Of a DNA stretch of 64,000 bases, positions 32,466 through 41,713 are shown piece after piece. The translations under genes and the position numbers were made by a program. Source of the DNA: Mesobacillus subterraneus (GTDB lineage Bacteria > Bacillota > Bacilli > Bacillales > Cytobacillaceae); NCBI RefSeq assembly GCF_023715485.1, contig NZ_JAMBOF010000007.1, positions 186,001 to 250,000 on the forward strand. Reading direction: 5' to 3'. Each line of letters starts with the position of its first letter. The first letter of the stretch is position 1. The notes below the pieces were generated by a model, which was not told the origin of the DNA, did no database searches, and worked only from the letters and a program-made list of their open reading frames with translations.

Positions 32466-33599
32466 GTGGAAGAAAAACATATCGATAGGGTCTTGCATAT
32501 CGTCAGCGCGATGGATCGAGGCGGGGCGGAAACATTACTTATGAATGTTTATCGAAACCTGGATAGAAGTAAGCTTCAATTTGATTTTATTGTCCATCGG
32601 GCTGACCAAGGAGATTACGATAATGAAATTCGCAAACTAGGTGGAAAAATTTATAACGTTCCCAGCTTAGGAATTGCTGGTCCGATATCTTATGTTAAGA
32701 AACTACGTGAGATTATGTCGTCAAATTCCTATATTGCAGTTCATTCACATACGGATTACCAAAGTGGATTTCCTGCCCTTACAGCAAAAATTGCAGGAAT
32801 TCCGCATCGTATCTGTCACTCTCACAGCAACAACTGGCCAATGGTTGACAGCTTTAAACACAAACTTCTACTAAAGGGTTTGCAGTCAATCATTAAAATC
32901 TCAGCAACTCAATATTGCAGCTGCAGTCAAGAGGCTGGAGCTTTTTTATTTGGTCAAAAGGCAGTTGATAACAATCAAGTAACCCTCCTTAAAAATGGCA
33001 TTGATTTAGGCCAGTATCTTGATGAAACAATTACTAAAACAAGTGTGATTAGAGAACTAGGTCTCGATCAGGATGCTAAGATCATCGGTCATGTTGGAAA
33101 GTTTTCAAAGTCTAAAAACCAGGCTTTTATTCTTAAGATACTCAAAGATCTGATTAAGAAAGATAAAAGGTATGTGGCTCTGCTGGTTGGAGATGGCCCG
33201 TTAAAAGAGACGATTGAACAAGAAGCAGAAACTATGGGCCTTTCCAATCATGTTCGTTTCTTAGGAGTACGGTCTGATATTCCCAGAATGATGAAGGCTT
33301 TTGATGTTTTTCTTTTCCCTTCTATATTTGAGGGCTTCGGGATTGTTACAGTTGAGGCACAGATAAGTGGAACTCCCTGTATCATGTCAGACTCGGTTCC
33401 AATTAGCACAGATATGGGGCTCGACTTAGTAAGGTATTTAAGTCTGGAAGAGAAACCTGAGAAATGGGGAGTAGAAGTAGAAAAAGCAATCAATATACAG
33501 AAGCCAGAAAAAGATGCTTTAGTTAAAGCGCTATCTGAAAAAGGCTTCAGTATTCAACAGAATATTGAGGAATGGATGAAGCTTTATAGAGTTGGATAG
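32466..33599 (+). CDS. EpsF-like glycosyltransferase (GT4), copy 2
   Basis: A 377-residue GT-B enzyme starting at GTG 32466. It is paralogous along its length to the product of 29353: RGGAETLLMNVYRNLDRSKL, HVGKFSKSKNQAFILK, LVGDGPLKETIEQEA, LGVRSDIPRMMKAFDVFLFP and the donor-binding FEGFGIVTVEAQISGTPCI. The altered donor-binding loop (FEGFG in place of HEGLP) suggests a different nucleotide sugar. Confidence 0.9.
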   Translation: MEEKHIDRVLHIVSAMDRGGAETLLMNVYRNLDRSKLQFDFIVHRADQGDYDNEIRKLGGKIYNVPSLGIAGPISYVKKLREIMSSNSYIAVHSHTDYQSGFPALTAKIAGIPHRICHSHSNNWPMVDSFKHKLLLKGLQSIIKISATQYCSCSQEAGAFLFGQKAVDNNQVTLLKNGIDLGQYLDETITKTSVIRELGLDQDAKIIGHVGKFSKSKNQAFILKILKDLIKKDKRYVALLVGDGPLKETIEQEAETMGLSNHVRFLGVRSDIPRMMKAFDVFLFPSIFEGFGIVTVEAQISGTPCIMSDSVPISTDMGLDLVRYLSLEEKPEKWGVEVEKAINIQKPEKDALVKALSEKGFSIQQNIEEWMKLYRVG

Positions 33600-33627
33600 A
33601 ATTCTACAATATTAGGCGGAGTGATGA

Positions 33628-34827
33628 ATGAAGAAGAAGGTATTGATTGCTTCATTTGATTTAGCGATAGGCGGGGTGGAACGAAGTCTGATCGGGTTGC
33701 TGAATAGCATTGACTATCAACAATATGATGTTGATCTGATGCTCTTTAAGCATGAAGGTGAATTCTTTTCACTTTTGCCTGAAGGTCCCAATCTGCTTCC
33801 GGAAAATCCTGCATACAGTACATTCAGAAAATCGATTTCCCAGATAATCCGGGATGGGCGATATCCTATTGCCGTTTCAAGATTATTGGCCAAGTATATA
33901 GGCGGCATTAAAGGAAAACTGATGAAGGCGGAGGAACCAGGATATTTAATAATCCAATATGGTTGGGAGCTGTCACGACCATTTTTACCTGAAATAACAA
34001 AAGAGTATGATCTCGCGATTGGATTCCTATGGCCGCATCATTTCATCGGGGAAAAAGTAAAGGCGAAAAGGAAGGTCGGCTGGGTTCATACGGACTATTC
34101 CAATATTCTTGTCGATAAAAAGACGGAAAGTAAAATGTGGGAAAATCTAGACCAAATTGTCGCAGTTTCAGAGGAATGTTCAAACACCTTCATAAGACTT
34201 TTCCCTCATTTTAAGGAAAAGACACTGGTTATAGAAAATATCCTCTCGCAGGATTTTGTAAGAAAGCAAGCTGAAATACAGAGTGCACAGGAGATCAAAA
34301 AAGAACGCGGTAAAACAATCCTTGTGTCTGTTGGCCGGCTTTCTCACGCGAAGGGTTTTGATAAAGCAATCAGGGCATGCAGGCAATTAGTCGACAAAGG
34401 ATATGATATTGCCTGGTATGTTGTAGGATATGGTCCGCTGGAATCTGAGTTGCTTAAGCTTATATCCGAGTTAGAACTAGATAATCATTTTTTTCTTCTC
34501 GGTAAAAAAATGAATCCGTATCCTTACATAAAAGCATGCGATATTTATGTTCAACCTTCAAGGTATGAGGGGAAGGCAGTAACGATACGTGAAGCACAAA
34601 TACTGGGAAAACCAGTCGTCATTACCAATTTTCCAACGGCAAAAAGCCAGGTGAAGGATGGGTTAGATGGTCTTATAACGCCCATGGGAGTTGAAGGGAT
34701 AGTTGAAGGGCTGCAAAAGTTACTTGATAATCCTAGTTTAAGAGATGAGCTAATTAAAAATACAAACTCAATGGATTATGGAAATGAAAATGAGGTCGAG
34801 AAGATTTACAGCTTAATAAATGTATAA
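33628..34827 (+). CDS. glycosyltransferase (GT4), TuaC/EpsH-neighbour type
   Basis: A 399-residue GT-B enzyme. [20 protein letters not shown] opens the acceptor domain and [31 protein letters not shown] and [19 protein letters not shown] form the donor domain. Related enzymes occur at 41714 and 44030 in the same locus, showing that this subfamily has multiplied here. The acceptor cannot be told. GGCGGAG precedes the ATG. Confidence 0.88.
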   Translation: MKKKVLIASFDLAIGGVERSLIGLLNSIDYQQYDVDLMLFKHEGEFFSLLPEGPNLLPENPAYSTFRKSISQIIRDGRYPIAVSRLLAKYIGGIKGKLMKAEEPGYLIIQYGWELSRPFLPEITKEYDLAIGFLWPHHFIGEKVKAKRKVGWVHTDYSNILVDKKTESKMWENLDQIVAVSEECSNTFIRLFPHFKEKTLVIENILSQDFVRKQAEIQSAQEIKKERGKTILVSVGRLSHAKGFDKAIRACRQLVDKGYDIAWYVVGYGPLESELLKLISELELDNHFFLLGKKMNPYPYIKACDIYVQPSRYEGKAVTIREAQILGKPVVITNFPTAKSQVKDGLDGLITPMGVEGIVEGLQKLLDNPSLRDELIKNTNSMDYGNENEVEKIYSLINV

Positions 34828-34841
34828 ACGGAGGTGGATCT

Positions 34842-35924
34842 ATGCCAATCCTTGTAACAGGCGGTGCAGGCTACATAGGCAGTCATACTTGTGTTGAATT
34901 GCTCAATGCAGGCTATGAAATAATAGTTGTGGATAACCTGATGAATAGCAAACAAGAATCATTAAGCAGAATCAGTGAAATTGCCGGAAAGAGTTTTCCG
35001 TTCTACCAGGTTGATTTATTGAATGAGCAAGAACTTGAAAAGGTTTTTATTGAAAATGAGATTGATGCTGTCATACACTTCGCTGGTCTTAAAGCTGTTG
35101 GAGAGTCTGTTCGATTGCCGCTCAGGTATTACCATAATAATATCACCGGTACAATCAATCTATTAAACATCATGAAAAAATACGATGTTAATAGAATGGT
35201 TTTCAGTTCCTCAGCAACTGTATATGGCATGCCGGAGAGGGTTCCGATATCAGAAGACTTCCCTTTAAGTGCCCTTAACCCATATGGCCGAACGAAATTA
35301 ATGATTGAGGAAATATTAACGGATCTTTATAAATCTGACCATAAATGGAGCATTGCCTTATTGCGGTACTTCAATCCAATCGGAGCCCATAAAAGTGGCA
35401 TGATTGGCGAGGATCCAAATGGGATTCCTAATAATTTAATGCCATATATCACACAAGTTGCAGTGGGTAAACTGCCAGAACTCAGTGTTTTCGGCAATGA
35501 TTATCCAACAGCTGATGGAACCGGAATAAGGGATTACATCCACGTGGTGGATCTGGCCAAAGGGCATTTAAAGGCTCTTGAAAAAGTATCAACAAGCAAT
35601 GGAATTGAGTCGTATAATCTTGGCACTGGGAAGGGATACAGTGTACTAGAAATGGTTGAAGCATTTGAAGTAGCTACAGGAGTCTCAGTCCCATATAAAA
35701 TTGTCACCCCAAGACCTGGTGATGCCGCGATCTGCTTTGCCGATGCATCGAAAGCGAGAAAAGAAATGGAATGGGCAGCGGAAAAAAGTCTCCGTGAAAT
35801 GTGCGAGGATTCTTGGAGATGGCAGTCAAAAAATCCGAATGGATACGATGAAAATTTAATACAAACTGGAACAGGCAATCCGCACTCGAAAAGTGGGGAT
35901 TTTTTTCATGTCAAAATTGATTGA
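34842..35924 (+). CDS. galE: UDP-glucose 4-epimerase
   Basis: A 360-residue SDR enzyme interconverting UDP-glucose and UDP-galactose. NAD motif [10 protein letters not shown], catalytic SSSATVYG and Y-x3-K in [11 protein letters not shown], and the C-terminal [12 protein letters not shown] are canonical. The normal GalE ends near that NGY; here about 25 further codons follow, and they coincide with a terminator-like hairpin (35877-35907). The tail (starting [10 protein letters not shown]) therefore looks like accidental readthrough coding rather than a domain. GGAGGTG precedes the ATG. Confidence 0.94.
   Translation: MPILVTGGAGYIGSHTCVELLNAGYEIIVVDNLMNSKQESLSRISEIAGKSFPFYQVDLLNEQELEKVFIENEIDAVIHFAGLKAVGESVRLPLRYYHNNITGTINLLNIMKKYDVNRMVFSSSATVYGMPERVPISEDFPLSALNPYGRTKLMIEEILTDLYKSDHKWSIALLRYFNPIGAHKSGMIGEDPNGIPNNLMPYITQVAVGKLPELSVFGNDYPTADGTGIRDYIHVVDLAKGHLKALEKVSTSNGIESYNLGTGKGYSVLEMVEAFEVATGVSVPYKIVTPRPGDAAICFADASKARKEMEWAAEKSLREMCEDSWRWQSKNPNGYDENLIQTGTGNPHSKSGDFFHVKID
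35877..35907 (+). terminator. terminator-like hairpin inside the 3' end of galE
   Basis: AATCCGCACT (35877-35886) pairs with AGTGGGGATT (35892-35901), one G-G mismatch, CGAAA loop, followed by TTTTTT. It lies before the stop codon at 35922-35924 and within the eps operon, so EAR-modified polymerase would be expected to pass it. Confidence 0.75.
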
Positions 35925-35938
35925 AAGAGGATTAGAAA

Positions 35939-36088
35939 ATGGATGCACAGGAAACGACACAACAAAGATTTAAGGAATTATTGCAGGACATTTATGTAAT
36001 TGGGCAAGAAGCTGAACATATTGAAACGAATGAATTGATCTTAGAAATTAAAAAGAAGCTTTCAGCAGTTCTAGAAAAGAATCATTAA
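35939..36088 (+). CDS. 49-residue helical protein in the eps operon, unknown
   Basis: ATG 35939 with AGAGGA 8 nt upstream opens a 49-codon frame ending TAA 36086. The product (MDAQETTQQRFKELLQDIYV, then a Glu/Lys/Leu-rich helix) is acidic-basic amphipathic and cytoplasmic. It has no recognised domain. Its position after the galE terminator and before epsL suggests co-expression with them. It could be a small adaptor or regulator, but nothing in the sequence proves this. Confidence 0.55.
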   Translation: MDAQETTQQRFKELLQDIYVIGQEAEHIETNELILEIKKKLSAVLEKNH

Positions 36089-36115
36089 TAATATTTGTTG
36101 CTAGGGGTTGCAAAA

Positions 36116-36730
36116 ATGAAAAGGCTCTTAGATTTAATTAGTTCTATTTTACTTCTTATTTTGTTGTCACCAATCATCTTGTTTACCGCAATGTTTGTAA
36201 AAGTGAAGCTAGGTGCACCGGTGCTGTTTAAGCAGAAAAGACCTGGATTATATGGGAAGCCCTTTTACCTTTATAAATTCAGGACTATGACAGATGGTCG
36301 AGATCGGAACGGAAATCTACTATCAGATAAGCTTCGTCTAACACCAGCTGGACAATTTTTAAGGAAATACAGCCTTGATGAACTGCCACAGCTGATCAAC
36401 GTGTTAAAAGGTGAGCTTAGTCTAGTTGGTCCTAGACCACTGTTAATGGAATATCTTCCACTTTACACAAAGGAACAGGCAAAACGCCATCTTGTCAAGC
36501 CGGGTATTACCGGGCTATCCCAAATCAGCGGGCGAAATACTTTATCCTGGGAAGAGAAGTTCAAGTTAGATGTTTGGTATGTCCAGAATCAAACATTCCT
36601 TTTAGATTTGAAAATATTATGGCGAACAGTATATAAGGTCATCCAGACAGAGGGTGTCACACAGCCGGGCAATGTGACGATGGAACCGTTCAAAGGCTTA
36701 AAAACTATCGTAAAAGAGGGACACGGATGA
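36116..36730 (+). CDS. epsL: EpsL-like initiating sugar-phosphate transferase
   Basis: A 204-residue polyprenyl-phosphate glycosyl-1-phosphate transferase of the small (PglC-like) type. One N-terminal membrane hairpin (LLDLISSILLLILLSPIILF) is followed by the catalytic motifs FKQKRPGLYGKPF, YKFRTM, SLDELPQLINVLKGELSLVG and RPGIT-like KPGITGLSQISGRN. It starts lipid-linked repeat unit assembly, probably with UDP-diNAcBac. The ATG at 36116 follows AGGGG. Its stop overlaps the next start. Confidence 0.94.
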   Translation: MKRLLDLISSILLLILLSPIILFTAMFVKVKLGAPVLFKQKRPGLYGKPFYLYKFRTMTDGRDRNGNLLSDKLRLTPAGQFLRKYSLDELPQLINVLKGELSLVGPRPLLMEYLPLYTKEQAKRHLVKPGITGLSQISGRNTLSWEEKFKLDVWYVQNQTFLLDLKILWRTVYKVIQTEGVTQPGNVTMEPFKGLKTIVKEGHG

Positions 36731-37371
36731 AGATTGCCATTATTGGTCAGGGAGGGCATAGCAAAGTCGTTCGAGACATCATTAAAGCGATGGGAGAGGC
36801 AGAAATTGTCGGCTGTCTGGATGACAAATACACTACTGAGTTTTATCACGAACAGGTATTTTATGGGCCGGTGGAATCTGCACGAATGATCAATGAAGAT
36901 TTTCCTGAGGTTAGATTTTTCGTTGCGGTTGGAAGTAACCGAGTTAGAAAGCAGATTGTAGAGCGATTAGGGATTTCCGATGAGTTCTATGCAACCTTAA
37001 TTCACCCGACAGCTCAAATAAGCTCAGAGCCTTCGATAGGTCCAGGAAGTGTCGTGATGCCATGTGCTGTGATAAATACAGACGTACAAATCGGATCCCA
37101 CACAATAATAAATACATGTGCAGTTGTCGAGCATGATAGCATTGTTGGAAATTTCGCTCATGTCTCTCCAAATGCGACTCTAACTGGAAATGTCACTGTG
37201 AGAGAAGGTGCGCAGGTAGGGGCAAGTGCGACCGTCATCCCGGGTTTAGAAATTGGCGATTGGGCGATGGTTGGAGCAGGTGCGACAGTGATTCATAATA
37301 TTCCTGCAAACAGTACGGCTGTTGGGGTTCCTGCGGTTGTGAAAATGAAAGAAGTAACTGGGGGTGTATAA
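36727..37371 (+). CDS. epsM: EpsM-like UDP-amino-sugar acetyltransferase
   Basis: A 214-residue PglD/NeuD-family enzyme: an N-terminal Rossmann-like domain (MKIAIIGQGGHSKVVRDIIK) and a left-handed beta-helix of hexapeptide repeats (from about residue 95), with the catalytic His in CAVVEHDSIVG. It acetylates the 4-amino group made by the EpsN-like enzyme, giving UDP-N,N'-diacetylbacillosamine. ATGA overlap with epsL and direct contact with epsN indicate tight coupling. Confidence 0.93.
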   Translation: MKIAIIGQGGHSKVVRDIIKAMGEAEIVGCLDDKYTTEFYHEQVFYGPVESARMINEDFPEVRFFVAVGSNRVRKQIVERLGISDEFYATLIHPTAQISSEPSIGPGSVVMPCAVINTDVQIGSHTIINTCAVVEHDSIVGNFAHVSPNATLTGNVTVREGAQVGASATVIPGLEIGDWAMVGAGATVIHNIPANSTAVGVPAVVKMKEVTGGV

Positions 37372-38553
37372 ATGGTTAATACAACTGTTCAAAAAAGAAT
37401 CTTCCTCTCCTCACCACATATGAGTGGAAATGAACAGAAATATATTAATGAAGCATTTGAAACAAATTGGATTGCCCCTCTTGGTCCAAATGTGGATGCA
37501 TTTGAAAAGGAAATAGCCGCTTATACAGGAGTCAATGAAGCTGCAGCCGTCAGTTCTGGAACGGCAGCGATTCATCTGGCTCTTTCTTTATTAGGAGTAG
37601 ACAAAGGTGATACAGTATTTTGTTCGACGCTAACCTTTATCGCAAGCGCTAATCCCATTTTATATTTAGGTGCTGAGCCGGTTTTCATCGACTCTGAACC
37701 AGAAACCTGGAATATGTCGCCGCATGCGCTTGAAAGAGCATTTAGGGAGGCCGCTTCAAATGGAAAGCTTCCTAAAGCCGTTATTGTGGTCAATTTGTAT
37801 GGACAAAGCGCAAAGATGGATGCGTTGACCTCATTATGCGATCAGTATGGAGTACCAATGATAGAAGATGCTGCAGAATCCCTTGGTTCTTCTTATAAAG
37901 GGAAACCAAGCGGATCGTTCGGACGATTTGGGATTTTTTCTTTTAACGGTAATAAAATCATTACCACTTCAGGTGGTGGAATGCTTGTGTCAAACGATGC
38001 AGCTGCAATCCATAAAGCCAGATTCCTTGCGACACAGGCGAGAGACCCTGCACCTCATTATCAGCATAGCGAAGTCGGCTATAACTACCGAATGAGCAAT
38101 GTATTAGCGGGAATTGGAAGAGCACAGTTGGAGGTTTTAGAGAAAAGAGTCCAAGCACGAAGAGCTATTTTTGAGAGGTATCAGCTAGAACTATCCGAGA
38201 TACCGGGTATTCAATTTATGCCGGAAATAAACGAGACTTATTCTAATCGCTGGTTGACAGCCATGACGGTTGACGAAAAAGAAGCAGGTATTTCTGTAAC
38301 CCAACTAATAGAGATGTTAGCGGCAGAAAATATAGAAGCAAGACCTGTATGGAAACCGCTGCATATGCAGCCATTGTTCAAGGATAATATGTATTTCGCA
38401 CATAACGAAAAAGAAAGTGTATCAGAGCGATTATTCTCCAATGGAATATGCTTGCCATCCGGTTCAAATATGGAGGAACTGGACCAAACAAGAGTCATCA
38501 ATTGTATAAGAAACTTAATTTCGGTAAAAGAGGATGAAAGAAAGATCGTTTAA
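37372..38553 (+). CDS. epsN: EpsN-like PLP aminotransferase
   Basis: A 393-residue DegT/DnrJ/EryC1-family aminotransferase using PLP. The Schiff-base Lys lies in FSFNGNKIITTSGGGML, with VSSGTAAIHLAL and EDAAESLGS as cofactor contacts. It aminates the 4-keto sugar produced by the EpsC-like dehydratase. Order epsL-epsM-epsN is the same as in B. subtilis. It is followed 26 nt later by the SlrR-like gene. Confidence 0.94.
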   Translation: MVNTTVQKRIFLSSPHMSGNEQKYINEAFETNWIAPLGPNVDAFEKEIAAYTGVNEAAAVSSGTAAIHLALSLLGVDKGDTVFCSTLTFIASANPILYLGAEPVFIDSEPETWNMSPHALERAFREAASNGKLPKAVIVVNLYGQSAKMDALTSLCDQYGVPMIEDAAESLGSSYKGKPSGSFGRFGIFSFNGNKIITTSGGGMLVSNDAAAIHKARFLATQARDPAPHYQHSEVGYNYRMSNVLAGIGRAQLEVLEKRVQARRAIFERYQLELSEIPGIQFMPEINETYSNRWLTAMTVDEKEAGISVTQLIEMLAAENIEARPVWKPLHMQPLFKDNMYFAHNEKESVSERLFSNGICLPSGSNMEELDQTRVINCIRNLISVKEDERKIV

Positions 38554-38579
38554 TATCCAAGGATAATGAGGTAGCTTAC

Positions 38580-38921
38580 ATGATTGGTAAAAATTTATCT
38601 GAACTGAGAAGAAGAAAGGGATTGAGCCTTTCTGAACTATCTGATCGATCCGGCATCTCCAAGTCATATTTAAGCAACATAGAACGGGATGTACATAAAA
38701 ATCCCTCCATTCAGATTTTGGAGAAGATATCGGATGTTTTAGATGTAGACCTTAAAGCATTGTTGATAAACGGTAATAGTACAGAAAGAGTTCGCCATGA
38801 TAAAGAACTTTACGAATTTGCAGAAGAGCTGAAAAAAACAGGCATTAAAAAGGATAATATCCAAGAATATAAACAGCTTATAGAATTTATCAAGTGGCAG
38901 AATGAGAAAGTATCCAAATAA
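38580..38921 (+). CDS. SinR/SlrR-like biofilm regulator
   Basis: A 113-residue regulator. The N-terminal HTH_3 domain reads MIGKNLSELRRRKGLSLSEL with GISKSYLSNIER and NPSIQILEKISDVLDV, almost the same pattern as B. subtilis SinR (MIG, SLSEL, KSYLS.IER, NPSIQ.LEK.S.VLDV). The C-terminal part (FAEELKKTGIKKDNIQEYKQ, IEFIKWQ) corresponds to the SinI/SinR interaction helices. It is encoded inside the eps operon, between epsN and a GT2 gene, so it is expressed with its likely targets (operators at 16575, 23597, 23667, 50587). SinR and SlrR cannot be told apart here. Confidence 0.88.
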   Translation: MIGKNLSELRRRKGLSLSELSDRSGISKSYLSNIERDVHKNPSIQILEKISDVLDVDLKALLINGNSTERVRHDKELYEFAEELKKTGIKKDNIQEYKQLIEFIKWQNEKVSK

Positions 38922-38991
38922 ATAAGGAGTGGTCAATCAGCCGACTTTCGTCCAACTCCTAAAAAAAAATGCGAAGGTAGGCGGAAAGAGA

Positions 38992-40035
38992 ATGCCTGAT
39001 AAAGTAAGTGTAGTTGTTCCTATTTATAAAGTAGAAAAATATCTGAATAGATGTATTGATAGTATATTGAAGCAAACCTATAAAAATATTGAAGTTATTC
39101 TAGTTAATGATGGTTCCCCAGATCGCTGCGGTAGTATCGCTGAGGAATATGCCGCTGCTGACCCACGAATCAAAGTAATCCATAAAGAAAATGGCGGTTT
39201 ATCAGATGCAAGGAATGCAGGAATGGAGCAGGTTACAGGCAATTATACTATGTTTGTAGATAGTGATGATTGGTTAGCACCCAGTGCAATTGACATGTTA
39301 ATAACCACCTGTAAGAGCTATAAAGCGGATGTAGTACAATCTGCTTTTTATTATGCCTATGAAGACCATCTGCTTTTTGACCACAAGCAATATAGTCCGA
39401 AGGGAAAACCTATGATACTTAATAGGGAGTCATTGATGTTGGAACTAGTTAAAAATGAACGAGTTAAGAATTTTGCCTGGGGAAAGCTTTATAAAACTAG
39501 TATTCTCCATGGCATTCCTTTTAGAAAGGGCGTTTTGTTTGAAGATGTGTTTTGGGCGCATCATGTGATGGACCGTGTCAAAAAATTTGTCCTTATAAAT
39601 CAGCCATTGTATTTCTATATGCAAAGAAGCGATAGTATTGTTGCTTCATATACACCGAGGAACCTGGATATCCTGGCAGGTTTAAAAGAAAGACACAAAT
39701 TTATAGAAGAAAAGTATCAAGACTTGGTAGATGAATCTATTAAGGTCATATTAAGAACCAGTTTGATTCACTATAACTTGTTGATTCTGAATTGGAGAAA
39801 AGATAAAAGAGGGTCGTATCGGAAAGAGATAAGAGACAATATTAGAAAGAATTCAGCAAAATTTAAAAAGGCTGTAGATCATGATAAATTCCTTAAAACT
39901 CAGTTATCAATGTTTCTGCTGCACCCCATATTGAATATTGTATTTTCTGCAGGAAAGAAAGTCCTGAGGCAACTAATTTCTGAACCGTCAGGACTACAGA
40001 CAGTACCAATAACCCAAAAGGAATATTCAACCTAA
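38992..40035 (+). CDS. epsJ: EpsJ-like glycosyltransferase family 2
   Basis: A 347-residue GT-A enzyme. KVSVVVPIYKVEKYLNRCID and LVNDGSPDRCGSIAEEYA form the donor site; FVDSDDWLAPSAID carries the DXD-like motif; the C-terminal half is helical. Its closest remembered relatives are EpsJ/EpsH-type enzymes adding GlcNAc or galactose. The ATG at 38992 follows GGCGGAAAG; upstream GTG 38929 lies in the tail of the regulator's untranslated region and is less likely. Confidence 0.87.
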   Translation: MPDKVSVVVPIYKVEKYLNRCIDSILKQTYKNIEVILVNDGSPDRCGSIAEEYAAADPRIKVIHKENGGLSDARNAGMEQVTGNYTMFVDSDDWLAPSAIDMLITTCKSYKADVVQSAFYYAYEDHLLFDHKQYSPKGKPMILNRESLMLELVKNERVKNFAWGKLYKTSILHGIPFRKGVLFEDVFWAHHVMDRVKKFVLINQPLYFYMQRSDSIVASYTPRNLDILAGLKERHKFIEEKYQDLVDESIKVILRTSLIHYNLLILNWRKDKRGSYRKEIRDNIRKNSAKFKKAVDHDKFLKTQLSMFLLHPILNIVFSAGKKVLRQLISEPSGLQTVPITQKEYST

Positions 40036-40066
40036 AAAACTTCTCCAAAATTGAAGAAGTTTTTTT
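40034..40066 (+). terminator. internal terminator between epsJ and the glycerol-phosphate module
   Basis: AAAAAACTTCT (40034-40044) pairs with AGAAGTTTTTT (40055-40065), 10-nt loop, T tract. No obvious promoter follows, so the distal genes probably depend on antitermination or partial readthrough. Confidence 0.8.
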
Positions 40067-40090
40067 ACTATGCATAATTAGGAGATTTTT

Positions 40091-41266
40091 ATGGAATTCC
40101 TTAAAAAGTATATCTCACTGGTAATTATCTATCTTTTTAACTGTTTACCTATTAAGAAGAATAAAGTTTTCCTGTTCAGTTACTACGGAAGCCAATATGG
40201 CTGCAGTCCGAAGTATATTACTGAATATATTCTAAAAACTTATCCAAAAGATTACTTCGACTTGGTTTGGGCGTTCAATGACCCAGATTCCAAGGTGGAT
40301 ATTGAAGGGATAAGAAAAGTGAAAACTATGTCGCTTCGCTATTTTTATGAGCTTTGTACATCCAAGGTGTTAATAACAAACTTCAGAACTACTGACTTGT
40401 TTATAAAAAGGAAAGAGCAATACTACATACAGACCTGGCATAGTTCACTGCGTTTAAAACAGATCGAAAAAGATGCTGAGGGAAATCTTCCTGCCAGCTA
40501 TGTACAAATAGCAAAAAAAGATTCGAAAAAGTGTGACTTATTGCTATCCGGCTGTGATTATAGTACCGAAATCTTTAAGCGGGCCTTTTGGTATGGTGGA
40601 GAGATTTTTAAGTATGGTACCCCAAGAAACGATATCCTTGTCCATGCAAATAACGACATGAGGTCATCAATACTTTTTAAACTTAATATTCCGTCATCCT
40701 GCAAAGTTGCCTTCTATGCACCAACCTTCAGAAAAGATAAAAACCTTGATGTCTATAACCTCGATTTTTCAAAAGTAAAGGAAACACTGGCTAAGAGGTT
40801 TGGAGGAGAGTGGATAATCTTAGTGAAGCTGCATCCTCACCTTATGTCAGTGTCAAATCAAATAACAGCTAATGATTTAGTTATGGATGTTACCCAATAT
40901 GATGACATCCAGGAACTATTAAGTATCACCGATTTCCTTATCTCAGATTACTCGTCTTTGGTATTCGATTACTCAGTCACTAAAAAACCTTGCTTCTTAT
41001 ATGTCCCTGACTTGGAAGATTACACACAAAACGAACGAGGTTTATATTTTGATTTGAGGGAATTGCCGTTTACTAGTGTTTTAAACAACGAAGAACTTAT
41101 GCGGAAAATTCAAAGTTATGATGAGACAGTTTATAGAAAAGAGTTAGAGAGCTTCTTATCAAAAATAGGATCCTATGAAGATGGTTATGCAGCAAAGAAC
41201 CTGGCTACCCGCCTAGAAGAAATCTGTTTTGGCAAAGAAAGGAGAGTAATGAATGAAGCAGTATAA
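40091..41266 (+). CDS. CDP-glycerol glycerophosphotransferase-family protein (TagF/TagB-like)
   Basis: A 391-residue peripheral membrane transferase (PF04464). Landmarks are YIQTWHSSLRLKQI, KYGTPRNDIL, FYAPTFRKDKN and ISDYSSLVFDYSVTKKPCF, matching teichoic acid polymerases. It is expected to transfer glycerol-3-phosphate from CDP-glycerol. Within an exopolysaccharide locus it may decorate the repeat unit with glycerol phosphate. A cytidylyltransferase that could make its donor overlaps its 3' end by 14 nt. The single short N-terminal hydrophobic stretch suggests membrane association. Confidence 0.88.
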   Translation: MEFLKKYISLVIIYLFNCLPIKKNKVFLFSYYGSQYGCSPKYITEYILKTYPKDYFDLVWAFNDPDSKVDIEGIRKVKTMSLRYFYELCTSKVLITNFRTTDLFIKRKEQYYIQTWHSSLRLKQIEKDAEGNLPASYVQIAKKDSKKCDLLLSGCDYSTEIFKRAFWYGGEIFKYGTPRNDILVHANNDMRSSILFKLNIPSSCKVAFYAPTFRKDKNLDVYNLDFSKVKETLAKRFGGEWIILVKLHPHLMSVSNQITANDLVMDVTQYDDIQELLSITDFLISDYSSLVFDYSVTKKPCFLYVPDLEDYTQNERGLYFDLRELPFTSVLNNEELMRKIQSYDETVYRKELESFLSKIGSYEDGYAAKNLATRLEEICFGKERRVMNEAV

Positions 41267-41687
41267 AATCGGTTATACAACAGGTGTTTTCGACCTGTTT
41301 CATGTAGGTCATTTAAACATTTTAAGGAAAGCGAAAGAGGAATGTGAATTTTTAATAGTTGGTGTCAGTACTGATGAGCTGGTAATGGAATACAAGAATA
41401 AGAAACCAGTAATTCCATATGTAGATCGGGCAGAAATTATAGAAGGAATTAAATATGTAGACATGGTGGTCCCCCAAGTGAATCGCGATAAATTTTCGGC
41501 ATGGGAAAACCTCAAATTTGATGCCATGTTTGTTGGCGATGACTGGAAGGGCAGTCCATTATTCAGTGAAGTAGAGAAAAAATTTAAACAAGTTGGAGTG
41601 GAGATTGTTTATTTTCCTTATACAAAAGGGGTTTCGTCTACAGAACTTAAGCATATAATTCAAGCTAAAGAAAAAGTAATCCAATAG
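41253..41687 (+). CDS. glycerol-3-phosphate cytidylyltransferase-like protein (TagD family)
   Basis: A 144-residue nucleotidyltransferase: TTGVFDLFHVGHLNILR carries the HXGH motif and KGVSSTELKHII the C-terminal ISSTXI-like motif. Together with FVGDDWKGSP it matches TagD/GCT enzymes producing CDP-glycerol from CTP and glycerol-3-phosphate. The start overlaps the transferase gene and has AAAGGAGAG upstream. This pair forms a self-sufficient glycerol-phosphate module. Confidence 0.9.
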   Translation: MKQYKIGYTTGVFDLFHVGHLNILRKAKEECEFLIVGVSTDELVMEYKNKKPVIPYVDRAEIIEGIKYVDMVVPQVNRDKFSAWENLKFDAMFVGDDWKGSPLFSEVEKKFKQVGVEIVYFPYTKGVSSTELKHIIQAKEKVIQ

Positions 41688-41713
41688 AAATATACAAAGT
41701 GAAGTGATAAAAG

